Assembly (NCBI GenBank): GCA_024408565.1
Contig: JAKSUW010000006.1
Coordinates: forward strand, 1 to 53,923
Direction of reading: 5' to 3'
DNA from: Bacilli bacterium
GTDB lineage: Bacteria; Bacillota_I; Bacilli_A; RFN20; CAG-826
Length of the DNA stretch: 53,923 nucleotides
Shown piece after piece: positions 8,773 to 17,326 of the stretch. The notes beneath the pieces were generated by a model. That model was not told where the DNA came from and ran no database searches. It saw nothing but the letters and a program-made list of their open reading frames with translations. A program made the position numbers and the translations under genes. Numbering within the stretch: position 1 is the first letter of the stretch; each line of letters opens with the position of its first letter.

Positions 8773-10872
8773 ATGAAATACATTCTAGCTTATGACATTG
8801 GCACTACAGGTGTCAAAACTTGTCTTTTTACGATTGATAAAAAGATTAATCTCATTGCTGGGGCGAGTGAATCTTATCCTCTTTATACCTTAGCTAATGG
8901 TGGGGCGGAACAAGATCCTAACGACTGGTGGCGTGGTATGGAACATACCACCAAGAAAGTTTTAGCCGAAGCGAAAGTTAAAGCCAAAGATATTGAGGGT
9001 ATCTCTTTCTGTTCCCAAGCGCAAGGCTTAGTGCTCGTTGATAAAAACGGCCATCACCTTCGTCGAGCGATGTCGTATATGGACCAACGTTCAGGCGAAG
9101 AACTCAAGAAAGGTATTTCTTATGGCTTACAAATTGCGGGCGCGAATCTTCATAAACTTTTGGTGAGTGTCGCCATTACGGGTGCAGTCTCAAGTTCAGT
9201 GAAAGATCCATTATGGAAATATAAATGGGTGGAAGCCCATGAACCACACATCTTTAAGAAAGTTTATAAGTGGCTCGATGTCAAAGAATATCTAATTACC
9301 CGGACAACCGGTAATTTTGTTTCGACTTACGATGATGCTTATAGCACTTTCTTATTTGATAACCGGCCCAAGAAAATGTGCTGGAGTGAACGGCTTTGTA
9401 AACTCTTTAATGTTAATATGGACCATTTACCCAAGGTTGTTTCTTCAACGGCTTGTGTTGGTACTTTAACCGAAAAAGCGGCGAAGGAATTAGGCCTCGT
9501 GAAAGGGATTAAAGTTTTCGGTGGTGGTAGTGATGCGAGTTTAATTGGCGTTGGTGCGGGCGCAACCGAAGTTGGCGATACGCATATTTATTGCGGCACT
9601 TCCGGTTGGGTCTCAACGGTCGTGAATAAACGGATGGTTGACGCTAATTCGATGATTGCGGCAATTCAAGGCGCCGAAGATAATAAATACAATTATTTTG
9701 CTGAAATGGAAACAGCGGGTAAGTGTCTTGAATGGGTGCGTGATCATATGGCGCGCGATGAAATCGTGCTTTATCTTCATGCGCACCGCGAATATAAAAC
9801 CTACGAAGATAAGAGTAAAGCCCTCTTCGTTTATCTAAACGAAAAGGTGAAGAAAGTACCACCCGGAGCAAACGGCGTGATCTTTACTCCTTGGCTCCAT
9901 GGTAACCGTTGTCCGTTTGAAAATCCAAAAGCGGCCGGTACTTTCTTTGGGGTAAAACTTGAAAACGGGAAAACCGATATGATTCGGGCAGTTCTTGAAG
10001 GCATTTATTACCACATCCGTTGGATGGCTGAATGCGAAGAAAAGAAAATTAAGATTGCTGATACTGTCCGCTTTGTCGGTGGTGGCGCGATCTCACCGAT
10101 TTCTTGTCAAATGCTTGCCAATATCTTAGGTAAGAAAGTGGAAACGGTGGCGGCTCCCCAAAATGTAGGCGCCGTTGGTGCGGCCGCGGTCGCGGGAGTT
10201 GGCCTTGGCTATATTCCTAACTTAAGTAGTGTGAAGAAATATATTCCAGTCGTTAAGACTTATGAACCGGATATGGCACGCCATAAGCTCTTTGATCCGA
10301 ACTATTTTGTCTTTAAGAAGCTTCATAAAGCGAATAAAAAGAATTATGTTGAACTCCACGATAAGAGCGCCAAAGATAAGAGTAAAGCCCATGCGGAAAG
10401 AATGCGGCTATTAAAATTTATTCTCTTCTCCTTCTCGGCGGGCGCGATTCAATTCTGCACGAACTGGATCATGATTAGCATTTGGGATCCAAATAAACCG
10501 GGACTCGAGTTTATGGCTTCGGTGTCCTATATCATCCCACTAGTTATCTCGGTTATTTGGAACTTCACCTTTAACCGCAAGTTTACCTTTAAGAGTGCGA
10601 CTAACGTCCCTAAGAGTATGGCGTTAGCCTTCCTTTTCTATGTTTTCTTTGCACCAGCTTCCTTGTTTTTACAAGCCTTCCTAGTTAATGGGATTGTGCT
10701 AAGTGAGAGTGTGCTTGTGATTCCGTGCTTAAAAGATTTATGTGGTTGGGCGATGCCAGAATTACTCGCCACAATTATCTGTATGCTCCTTAACTTTGCC
10801 TTAGAATTCTTATGGCAACGTTTTGTGGTCTTTAGAAACTCGATTGATAGTAATAAAAATAGTAAAAAGTAA
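8773..10872 (+). CDS. FGGY-family sugar kinase fused to a C-terminal GtrA-like membrane domain
   Basis: A 699-residue fusion. Residues 1-250 and 250-520 are the two FGGY actin-like lobes: YDIGTTGVKTCLF (phosphate 1), GGAEQDPNDWW, MSYMDQRSGEE, and GGGSDASLIGVGAG with putative catalytic base D254. Further on are THIYCGTSGWVS and VRFVGGGAISP (adenosine). It is closest in feel to xylulokinase. After a basic linker, about 540-699 form four membrane helices with the GtrA signatures WNFTFNRKFTF and LNFALEFLWQRFVVF. The ATG at 8773 follows AAGGAGGAG. GtrA domains move or anchor isoprenoid-linked sugars, so the fusion would put a cytosolic sugar kinase on the membrane. The fold assignments are firm; the role is open. 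Confidence 0.9.
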   Translation: MKYILAYDIGTTGVKTCLFTIDKKINLIAGASESYPLYTLANGGAEQDPNDWWRGMEHTTKKVLAEAKVKAKDIEGISFCSQAQGLVLVDKNGHHLRRAMSYMDQRSGEELKKGISYGLQIAGANLHKLLVSVAITGAVSSSVKDPLWKYKWVEAHEPHIFKKVYKWLDVKEYLITRTTGNFVSTYDDAYSTFLFDNRPKKMCWSERLCKLFNVNMDHLPKVVSSTACVGTLTEKAAKELGLVKGIKVFGGGSDASLIGVGAGATEVGDTHIYCGTSGWVSTVVNKRMVDANSMIAAIQGAEDNKYNYFAEMETAGKCLEWVRDHMARDEIVLYLHAHREYKTYEDKSKALFVYLNEKVKKVPPGANGVIFTPWLHGNRCPFENPKAAGTFFGVKLENGKTDMIRAVLEGIYYHIRWMAECEEKKIKIADTVRFVGGGAISPISCQMLANILGKKVETVAAPQNVGAVGAAAVAGVGLGYIPNLSSVKKYIPVVKTYEPDMARHKLFDPNYFVFKKLHKANKKNYVELHDKSAKDKSKAHAERMRLLKFILFSFSAGAIQFCTNWIMISIWDPNKPGLEFMASVSYIIPLVISVIWNFTFNRKFTFKSATNVPKSMALAFLFYVFFAPASLFLQAFLVNGIVLSESVLVIPCLKDLCGWAMPELLATIICMLLNFALEFLWQRFVVFRNSIDSNKNSKK

Positions 10873-10883
10873 GCGTTAAAAAG

Positions 10884-10916
10884 CAAGTGGTTAACTATCG
10901 TGAGCCGCTTGTTTTG
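10884..10916 (+). terminator. Probable terminator of the aminotransferase-aldolase-kinase operon
   Basis: CAAGTGGTT (10884-10892) pairs with AGCCGCTTG (10903-10911), 9 bp including two G-U pairs, followed by TTTTG. It starts 11 bp after the kinase stop. Confidence 0.6.
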
Positions 10917-10978
10917 TGGTTGCTATTTAGTGCAATGCATAAGTATATAAGGTACAATGAAAATAAGGAGTTTTAATT

Positions 10979-12166
10979 ATGAAAAAACATGGATTATTAA
11001 TAACGCCACTAATGGCAATCTCGTTTTTAGTAAGTTGTGGTGGCGCTAACCCTACACCTAGTGCGAAAGATTACTTCGTTTCGTTTGAAACTTATGGTGG
11101 TACCCATATCACACCACAACGAGTGAAAGAAGGGGGAAAGGTTGCTAAACCGGATCAGCCTACCCGTAAGGAAGACAATTTTAAAGGGTGGTTTCTTGAT
11201 GCTGAATATAAGACTCCAGAATACACCTTTAATGAAACGGTTAATGCGGATTTAACCTTATTTGCGAAGTGGGATGATATTGGGCCGATTATCGATAAAA
11301 ATACCTTTGTTTTTAAGAGTGATTATTGCACTTTAGATAATGAAGAAAGTTATAAAAGTGGCACTCCAGTAAATTTAAATTTGTCTATAGCCGAAGAATA
11401 TAAAGATGCTTATTTACTACCGGAGGACATTGAAGTATTGCTGGGTAGTAAAACTGGTAAAAAAGACGAGGATTATCAATATAACGTTAACGCCGATAAA
11501 AAAACCGCTTCGTTATCAATGGTAGTGAACGCCGACATTGTGGTACACGTTATGTATAACGATAGTGATAACATCCACATAGTCACGGAAGAGCAGTTTG
11601 ATAAGGCAATGGCGATGGAAGATATTCCTTATATTCAACATGAATACGAATATTATCATTACTACTATAGTAGTAGTGAGCCTGAAATCAATCTCAATCG
11701 AGTCGACTATATTTCGCCGACAGTTAATTATGTATTCATCTCAAACATAATACAAAGTGAGGGTATACAACAAGTTCAGAGTGAACCAAAATTTTATTCA
11801 AAGGATAGCGAAGAGCATAAATGGCAATACAATTATGATAAAAAAACAAAAACATGGTCTAAAGACGACAGTGAACAAGAAAAAATTCCATTTGATGTTT
11901 CCGCAGATGTGTCCCCTATGCAAGATCCAACTATTAAACAATATCTTACATATGACCATTTAAAGGGCCATTACAACTCAGAAACTTCGCTTTATAGTTA
12001 CGATGTAACTGCAAGCGGTGCTGAATATATTGTTACATTATCCTTCGATAAAAATCGGTTGATGTCATTAAGCTACGAAACAACTGATCCCAACAATGGC
12101 TATCTATGTTATATCTCGTATAGTTATTTTGCAATTACGCCGGATTTACCACCGGTTAAACCTTAA
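10979..12166 (+). CDS. Surface lipoprotein with InlB B-repeat-like domain
   Basis: A 395-residue lipoprotein: signal MKKHGLLITPLMAISFLVSC, lipidated C20. Residues about 32-98 match the InlB B-repeat/Flg_new beta-grasp module: a VSFETYGGTHI start, an EGGKVAKPDQPTRKEDNFKGW core and an LTLFAKW end. The remaining 290 residues are beta-rich, acidic and tyrosine-rich and are not recognised. Such modules are found on Gram-positive surface proteins and probably mediate contacts outside the cell. The gene has its own ribosome site (AAGGAG, 9 nt) and possible -10 TACAAT at 10953. Its last 11 bp overlap the end of the convergent MATE fusion gene, with no terminator between. Confidence 0.8.
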   Translation: MKKHGLLITPLMAISFLVSCGGANPTPSAKDYFVSFETYGGTHITPQRVKEGGKVAKPDQPTRKEDNFKGWFLDAEYKTPEYTFNETVNADLTLFAKWDDIGPIIDKNTFVFKSDYCTLDNEESYKSGTPVNLNLSIAEEYKDAYLLPEDIEVLLGSKTGKKDEDYQYNVNADKKTASLSMVVNADIVVHVMYNDSDNIHIVTEEQFDKAMAMEDIPYIQHEYEYYHYYYSSSEPEINLNRVDYISPTVNYVFISNIIQSEGIQQVQSEPKFYSKDSEEHKWQYNYDKKTKTWSKDDSEQEKIPFDVSADVSPMQDPTIKQYLTYDHLKGHYNSETSLYSYDVTASGAEYIVTLSFDKNRLMSLSYETTDPNNGYLCYISYSYFAITPDLPPVKP

Positions 12167-14135
12167 CAATTAGGTTATTAACTTTAAGCATATTGACGTA
12201 TTCAACATCTTTTGCTAGGCCCATGATAATCCGAATCGCCATATTCTTAGTCGCGTCCGCACCTTGTGCAATCCGGTCAGATTTTTCGCCAATTCTAAAT
12301 TTCGGACAATCATCACGGACGCGGAGAACAAGTTCATCGTTTTTGTAGACGACCCGCATTTCACAAGTGTGGTGGCGGATGAGCTGGAGACGCTCCCGTA
12401 GCTTATCGATTCGTTTCGCACTGCGCCGTTCTCTAAACGAGGTTTTTTGTGATGTGCCCTTCCGTTTAGCGTTTTGATCGGAAAAGTATTGGATACGTTC
12501 CGAAAGCTTTCTCATTTTTGCTTGGCGTTTATTAGTGTCACGAATAAAACCACTAGTGACCATCATCATCGCGAATTCTTCGGCGCAGGCAGCTAAATGG
12601 TTAGTCCGTCGTTCATCAACACCTTGTTTTTGGCAAAAGTCGGTCACTTGTTGACTGACCTTGGTAGCTTCTTCGACGTTAGTGATAATAATGTGGGTTT
12701 GTTGTTCAGGGGTACAACCAAAGTCTTTTGGTAGCATAAAAAGCGTATCAACATCAAAGCCGATGTGACGTGAGCGAATCCAACAATACGAGAAGTGGAG
12801 AATTGAGTAAGAAACAAAACCAGCGGTAATGCCAATCCAGATTGGCCAACAAGTGACACTATGATCAACGGGAATGGTTTTCCCGAGCACTAAAAGCATA
12901 GTACTTGGTAAAACAAAACTTTGTAGAGCCGTTACGATGTAGGCGTATTGGGTTCGACGGGTACCTTGGAAAATAGCTAAGAATGGTGCGTTTAGTGCGA
13001 CAAACGGGATTGTTAAAGAATCACATCGCATCGCTAAAACTGCTTCGTTAAAGGCAACAGGATCGCGCGGTTGGATACCAACACCATATAACGTGGCAAA
13101 AACTGGTGCCATAAAGAAGTAGAAAATCGCGAGTGGAATAACGATGGTGAGAATCCATCTAAATAGTATTTTCAATAAATTATTTAGCGACTCCTTATCT
13201 TCTTCGCCATAGAAAATACTACTCAGCATCAAACAGGCAGCAATAAGCCCGGAGGTAATACATTCAATAAAGGGGGTGATGTGGTTAGTCGCACTATAAG
13301 CAATAAAGGCAAGGTCACCGTAACTGTGTAAAACAATGTTAATGATCATGTTGCGACCAAAAATAAAGATAACTTTTGCACAGTTAGGACCGGCGGTTAA
13401 CATAAATTCGCCAATCGGCTTTAATGTAAAGTTTTTAAGTGAGAAGTGAAAGGCCGACCCGTTCTTCTTGATTAAAAAATGCAAGCATAGAACAAACGAG
13501 CCAAACGCAAAAGAAATAGAGGTAGCGACCCCAAGAGCAAAAGCAGCATGTTCAGGGAATAATTGAACACCAAGAATATCGCCGGCGACATTGACCACAA
13601 AGATAGCAATCGTGGACAAATAGTTCATCCGCTTGTTACCTTCAAGGTTAACGATTGGCATTAAAACGTTATATAAAGACATTAACGGGGCACAAATAAA
13701 CACCCCGCGCATATATTGAATTGCCCATTTTTGGTTATCGGGGGTGGCGCCACATAAACTAGTAATTGGCTCAGCGGCAATGATAAAAATAAGACCGAGC
13801 GTGATGGCGACAGCAACGGCTAATATAACGCCCATCGCGAAGATTTGGTTAGCGCCTTTCTTATCGCCTTTAGCGAGTCGCCGCGAACAAAGGATTTGAA
13901 TGCCGATTTCAAATAGGGTAGTAAAAATGCTAGTAAAAATGAGAGTCGGTTGAACAACGGCTAAGGCGCCACTAATAATATCACCGACCTCAGGCACCCA
14001 TGAAGCGCAAATACCATCAGTGAAGGAAGTTAGGGCGCCAATGAGGGCACTGAAAATTGAGACGAGAGCGACGTTTCGAAATAAGCGGTTCATAATCCGC
14101 ATGTCTTTATGTTTAGCGCGCAAATCTTCAATCAT
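12156..14135 (-). CDS. MATE transporter fused to a degenerate HATPase (RsbW/anti-sigma-like) domain
   Basis: A 659-residue fusion. Residues 1 to about 455 are a full 12-helix MATE transporter. After a short linker, about 485-659 resemble HATPase_c_2 (SpoIIAB/RsbW-like GHKL): an N-box helix ACAEEFAMMMV, a G1-like LRVRDDCPKF, and an end segment NMAIRIIMGLAKDVEYVNML. The N-box Asn is replaced (EEFAMMM) and the DxGxG glycines are absent, so ATP binding is doubtful. A very basic stretch (about 530-595: RRSAKRIDKLRERLQ and similar) is inserted inside the domain. The start has no ribosome site, and AT-rich sequence precedes it. The transporter assignment is firm; the regulatory role is inferred. Confidence 0.85.
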   Translation of the reverse strand: MIEDLRAKHKDMRIMNRLFRNVALVSIFSALIGALTSFTDGICASWVPEVGDIISGALAVVQPTLIFTSIFTTLFEIGIQILCSRRLAKGDKKGANQIFAMGVILAVAVAITLGLIFIIAAEPITSLCGATPDNQKWAIQYMRGVFICAPLMSLYNVLMPIVNLEGNKRMNYLSTIAIFVVNVAGDILGVQLFPEHAAFALGVATSISFAFGSFVLCLHFLIKKNGSAFHFSLKNFTLKPIGEFMLTAGPNCAKVIFIFGRNMIINIVLHSYGDLAFIAYSATNHITPFIECITSGLIAACLMLSSIFYGEEDKESLNNLLKILFRWILTIVIPLAIFYFFMAPVFATLYGVGIQPRDPVAFNEAVLAMRCDSLTIPFVALNAPFLAIFQGTRRTQYAYIVTALQSFVLPSTMLLVLGKTIPVDHSVTCWPIWIGITAGFVSYSILHFSYCWIRSRHIGFDVDTLFMLPKDFGCTPEQQTHIIITNVEEATKVSQQVTDFCQKQGVDERRTNHLAACAEEFAMMMVTSGFIRDTNKRQAKMRKLSERIQYFSDQNAKRKGTSQKTSFRERRSAKRIDKLRERLQLIRHHTCEMRVVYKNDELVLRVRDDCPKFRIGEKSDRIAQGADATKNMAIRIIMGLAKDVEYVNMLKVNNLIVKV

Positions 14136-14287
14136 AAAATATAACGTTAATATGATAACTTAATTTGGGGGCAAAAAATACCACTTTTTTAAGTATTAAA
14201 AACTTTTTTAACTACACATAGAAAAAACCAGAAAAAAAATGATAAAAAAATATGGCATTACTAAAAAGCTGATTATAAAAATAATAT
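14136..14287. other. AT-rich intergenic stretch, nothing recognised
   Basis: About 150 bp of very AT-rich DNA with A-runs between the MATE fusion start and the tRNA-Val promoter. No ORF, RNA gene or convincing hairpin was found. Confidence 0.5.
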
Positions 14288-14316
14288 TTGTAATTTTTCT
14301 AGGCTTTCTTTATACT
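14288..14316 (+). promoter_or_regulatory. Promoter of tRNA-Val
   Basis: -35 TTGTAA (14288-14293), 17-bp spacer, -10 TATACT (14311-14316), 17 nt before the tRNA. Confidence 0.75.
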
Positions 14317-14333
14317 ACTACTTATCCGTTGTT

Positions 14334-14409
14334 GGGTGTTTAGCTCAGCTGGGAGAGCATCTGTTTGACGTACAGAAGGTCATGGGTTCGATCCCCTTAG
14401 CACCCACCA
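14334..14409 (+). tRNA. tRNA-Val (anticodon GAC)
   Basis: 76 nt with encoded CCA. The acceptor GGGTGTT pairs with AGCACCC (one G-U). D-arm is GCTC/GAGC, anticodon stem TCTGT/ACAGA with loop TTGACGT, and T-loop TTCGATC. The T-stem (ATGGG/CCCTT) has one T-T mismatch. A terminator follows. Confidence 0.95.
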
Positions 14410-14418
14410 GAAAAAAAG

Positions 14419-14446
14419 AATTGATAATGCAAGTTATCAATTTTTT
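14419..14446 (+). terminator. Terminator after tRNA-Val
   Basis: AATTGATAA and TTATCAATT arms around loop TGCAAG, with an A-tract before and TTTTTTC after. It sits between the two tRNA genes, so they are transcribed separately. Confidence 0.8.
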
Positions 14447-14458
14447 CTTTTATTAGGG

Positions 14459-14464
14459 TATAAT
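14459..14464 (+). promoter_or_regulatory. -10 box of tRNA-Gly / permease transcript
   Basis: TATAAT ending 10 nt before the tRNA-Gly 5' end. No separate promoter is seen for the permease gene downstream. Confidence 0.65.
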
Positions 14465-14474
14465 ACTACTACTT

Positions 14475-14548
14475 GCAAGCGTAGTTCAGTGGCAGAACAT
14501 TAGCTTCCCAAGCTAACTATGCGGGTTCGATTCCCGTCGCTTGCTCCA
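14475..14548 (+). tRNA. tRNA-Gly (anticodon CCC)
   Basis: 74 nt with encoded CCA. The acceptor GCAAGCG pairs with CGCTTGC. Anticodon stem is TTAGC/GCTAA with loop TTCCCAA, and T-arm GCGGG-TTCGATT-CCCGT. It ends only 8 nt before the ATG of an amino-acid permease, with no terminator between. Confidence 0.95.
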
Positions 14549-14556
14549 AAGCTTTT

Positions 14557-15960
14557 ATGCAAAAAGTTAAACAGAAATACGGCATTTGGACCGGAATTGC
14601 GATGGTGGTAGGAACTGTTATCGGTGCCGGTATTTTTATTAAGTCGTCAAGTGTCCTCGCGGTCTGCGGCGGCAATATGTGGGCAGCGGTTGGCGCTTGG
14701 CTTACGGGTGGACTTATCATGGTCGCCAGTGGCTTTTGTTTCGCTAAATACGCAAGCAAAATTACGAAATTTAACGGATTAGTCGACTATGTCGAATACG
14801 CGAGTAACGAAAGTTTTGCTTATCGGATTGCGTATTTTTCCGGTGTTATTTATTTTCCTTTAACGACCGCTAACATTGCTTTATTAGGATCAATGTATTT
14901 CTTACAAATTTTTGATCCGAGTATTACTCAAGCGAGTTGGCAAGTTTATCTTGTTGGCTTTGTGTTTATGCTTTTTTTCACCTTCTTTAACTATTTATCG
15001 CCCAAAATTGCTAACTATTTTCAAATCTCTAGTCTTTGGATTAAGTTGGTGCCAATCGTTTTTATTGTTATTATCGGTGTCTTTGGTGGTGTTATCCCTA
15101 GTCTTGGCCCCGGTCATAGTTTCATCGATCCGTTTAAAGATAGTCCCGCTTCTGCCGTGGTGAATTTTGGTGAGGCCGTTAAGATTACTTCGTTTGCCTA
15201 TAACGGTTGGATTTGTGCAACGGCACTCAACGCCGAAATGAAAGACAGTAAGAAAAATCTTCCGCGCGCGTTAGTGGGTGGAACCATTGCGGTCGTTATT
15301 TTATATATTCTCTTTTTCGTTAGTTTAGCAGCAATTTTAACTAATCCAGGGATGATTGAGGCGAAAGAGACTGCTACCGAAAAAGCCTTTGCCTGGTTAT
15401 TAAGTGATGGGAGTGCTCAACGCGTTGTGGCGGCGATTATTTGTATTTCTTGTTTAGGTAATTTAAATGCGACCGCGATTGCGACGAGTCGCGGAATTCT
15501 CGCGATGGCGATGCGGGGACAAGGCTTTATACCTGAGAAAATCGCCAAAATTAAAGGCGATGATTTTACCTATATGCCGTATTTAATTTCGTTTGTTTTA
15601 TCACTTTTCTTTATGGTACTTTGGTTTTTAGCACATAACCATATTTCCTTCTTCGCTTATCTTGATTCAATGGACGAAATTGTGTGTGCCTTAGTGTATG
15701 GGACCTACATTGTGATTTATATCTATATGATGCGAAAATTTGACGACGAAAATGTTTTCTCGCGTTACGTGATGCCAGTGGTAGCGATTCTTGGTTCGCT
15801 TTTCTTTGTGGCCTGTGGAACAGGCATCTATCAGTTAATTGCTAATAAAACCCCGGATAGTCTATACGGCTTTTTAATCCTTTTAGCGATTAGCGTTTTA
15901 TTCTTTATTCCAAGCGAAATCCTTTGGTATCAAAAACATAAGAAAAAGACGGAAAAATAA
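14557..15960 (+). CDS. APC-superfamily amino acid permease
   Basis: A 467-residue polytopic transporter with 12 predicted helices. The N-terminus KYGIWTGIAMVVGTVIGAGIF is the classic APC unwound-helix substrate site (GxGIF). NFGEAVKITSFAYNGWICA, NAEMKDSKKNLPRAL and ATAIATSRGILAMAMRGQG are also family features. It is most like serine/threonine or broad amino-acid exchangers (LAT-like); substrate is uncertain. The alignment requires the start at 14557, yet no Shine-Dalgarno site exists because tRNA-Gly ends 8 nt upstream. The mRNA is therefore either a tRNA-mRNA read-through or, after 3' processing of the tRNA, almost leaderless. Confidence 0.9.
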   Translation: MQKVKQKYGIWTGIAMVVGTVIGAGIFIKSSSVLAVCGGNMWAAVGAWLTGGLIMVASGFCFAKYASKITKFNGLVDYVEYASNESFAYRIAYFSGVIYFPLTTANIALLGSMYFLQIFDPSITQASWQVYLVGFVFMLFFTFFNYLSPKIANYFQISSLWIKLVPIVFIVIIGVFGGVIPSLGPGHSFIDPFKDSPASAVVNFGEAVKITSFAYNGWICATALNAEMKDSKKNLPRALVGGTIAVVILYILFFVSLAAILTNPGMIEAKETATEKAFAWLLSDGSAQRVVAAIICISCLGNLNATAIATSRGILAMAMRGQGFIPEKIAKIKGDDFTYMPYLISFVLSLFFMVLWFLAHNHISFFAYLDSMDEIVCALVYGTYIVIYIYMMRKFDDENVFSRYVMPVVAILGSLFFVACGTGIYQLIANKTPDSLYGFLILLAISVLFFIPSEILWYQKHKKKTEK

Positions 15961-15962
15961 TT

Positions 15963-15968
15963 TATATT
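15963..15968 (+). promoter_or_regulatory. -10 box of a leaderless promoter (PAP2 gene)
   Basis: TATATT, 7 nt before the ATG at 15976, with no ribosome site. It lies just after the permease stop codon. Confidence 0.5.
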
Positions 15969-15975
15969 ATTAGAT

Positions 15976-16878
15976 ATGAAGAATCGGTGGTATTTTCTTC
16001 CCGCAGCTATCATTGTTTTGACTCTTTTACTAGTCGGAACTTTTCTTGATTTAGAAGTTTCTCAGGCGTTAGCCACTGATCATTTACAAAATCTTTTTAC
16101 CAAAATTTTCGCGTTTGTTGCTTGTTTCCCCTTAGCGTTTATGAGTGCGGTGACAAGCGGCATCATCGTTAAACTTTTGCTTAAGCAATATCAAATAGTT
16201 TGGCAAAGAATTCTTCTTGGGTTCTTTAGCGCACTTTGCTTCGCTATTTGCGTGTGGCTTGTTGGCTCAAATTTAACTAGTTACCACGCGTTTTGTCTTG
16301 ATCATCCCGCGTGGTATTTAATTGGTCTACTTTTAGCGGTCCCAGGTTTTCTAGTTGGTTATTTTGTTTACCAAAAGATCACGCACCCTCATTTATTAAG
16401 ACAAATTATTTTTGTCATGATTACTTTAGCCTTTGTCGCAGGTGCGATTGAAGTAATTAAAATGCTTGCTCCGCGGGTTCGCTTTACCGCGGTGATCCAA
16501 ATGGAAGATGGTCTAAAGTATTATCGCCCGTGGTGGAACCCAAGTTTAACGAGCGAAGAGATTCAAATTGTGCGCGAGTGGGCGAAAGCCAATCCTTTGC
16601 TTGGTGGGGAAGAACATAAATCTTTTCCAAGTGGTCACTCGGCGGTGGCGATGGCCTCGGCTTTTATTTTGATGTATTTACCACTTCTTATTAATAGTCA
16701 GAAGTTACGTCGTTACCAAGGTGTTTGTTTTTATCTTGGTTGTGCTTACTTCCTTTTATGCGCTTTTTCGCGAATCTATGGCGGGGCGCACTATTTAAGT
16801 GATACAATGTTTGCAGGGCTCTTTGCGTTAATGGTGTACTTTATCGCAAACGAGATTTATTTACGCAAACTAGAATAG
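15976..16878 (+). CDS. PAP2-family membrane phosphatase
   Basis: A 300-residue integral membrane protein with about six helices. It has PAP2 motif 2 SFPSGHSAVAMA (catalytic His) and motif 3 SRIYGGAHYLSDTM (SRx5HxxxD). Motif 1 is atypical: KMLAPRVRF followed after an extra loop by YRPWWNP. Family members dephosphorylate undecaprenyl pyrophosphate, phosphatidic acid or phosphatidylglycerophosphate at the outer membrane face. The loop of about 40 residues between motifs 1 and 2 is longer than in BcrC-like enzymes. It is 15 bp after the permease and precedes a membrane protein with its own AGGAGG site. Stop is TAG. Confidence 0.85.
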   Translation: MKNRWYFLPAAIIVLTLLLVGTFLDLEVSQALATDHLQNLFTKIFAFVACFPLAFMSAVTSGIIVKLLLKQYQIVWQRILLGFFSALCFAICVWLVGSNLTSYHAFCLDHPAWYLIGLLLAVPGFLVGYFVYQKITHPHLLRQIIFVMITLAFVAGAIEVIKMLAPRVRFTAVIQMEDGLKYYRPWWNPSLTSEEIQIVREWAKANPLLGGEEHKSFPSGHSAVAMASAFILMYLPLLINSQKLRRYQGVCFYLGCAYFLLCAFSRIYGGAHYLSDTMFAGLFALMVYFIANEIYLRKLE

Positions 16879-16888
16879 GAGGATTCTT

Positions 16889-17326
16889 ATGATTAAAAAA
16901 CTAGGTCAATTAGTTATGTTCTTAGTCGCTGCCGCCTTTATCGGCTTTTCGATTTATAAACTAACGAAAATTATTCCTGAGATTCAATCGCAATTTGCGG
17001 GTGGTCTAAAAGAAATCTTCGAAAAACTAATTCAAGGTGACTGGGGTGGCTTTGCCAAAGTTTGGGAAGCCGGTTGGCGGATTCTTTATATTCTCGTCGG
17101 GCTCAGCGCTTTAGCAATTGCCATTAGTGGTCGGACCGGTTTTTGGACCACGATTGCGGCGATTATTATGTTAGCCTTCTTTATTATGAACGTGGTGAAC
17201 CACGTGAAAGCGGGCGATTGGAAAGAATATTTAACAACGTTACCGGTGGATATCATTCTCCAGGTCGCTTATGTCGGCGGCGTCTTATTAGTGAAAATCG
17301 GTAAACATACCGCGAAAGCAGCTTAA
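16889..17326 (+). CDS. Small membrane protein, unknown function
   Basis: 145 residues with an N-terminal helix (LGQLVMFLVAAAFIGFSIYKL), an amphipathic stretch around 25-55, and three further hydrophobic helices, the last ending IGKHTAKAA. No family is recognised. A strong ribosome site AGGAGG lies 8 nt before the ATG, and its stop overlaps the next start (TAATG). It is thus co-translated with an esterase, in a run of PAP2 phosphatase, this gene, esterase, FakA-like protein and TPR-like protein, which hints at envelope lipid or storage work but proves nothing. Confidence 0.75.
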   Translation: MIKKLGQLVMFLVAAAFIGFSIYKLTKIIPEIQSQFAGGLKEIFEKLIQGDWGGFAKVWEAGWRILYILVGLSALAIAISGRTGFWTTIAAIIMLAFFIMNVVNHVKAGDWKEYLTTLPVDIILQVAYVGGVLLVKIGKHTAKAA

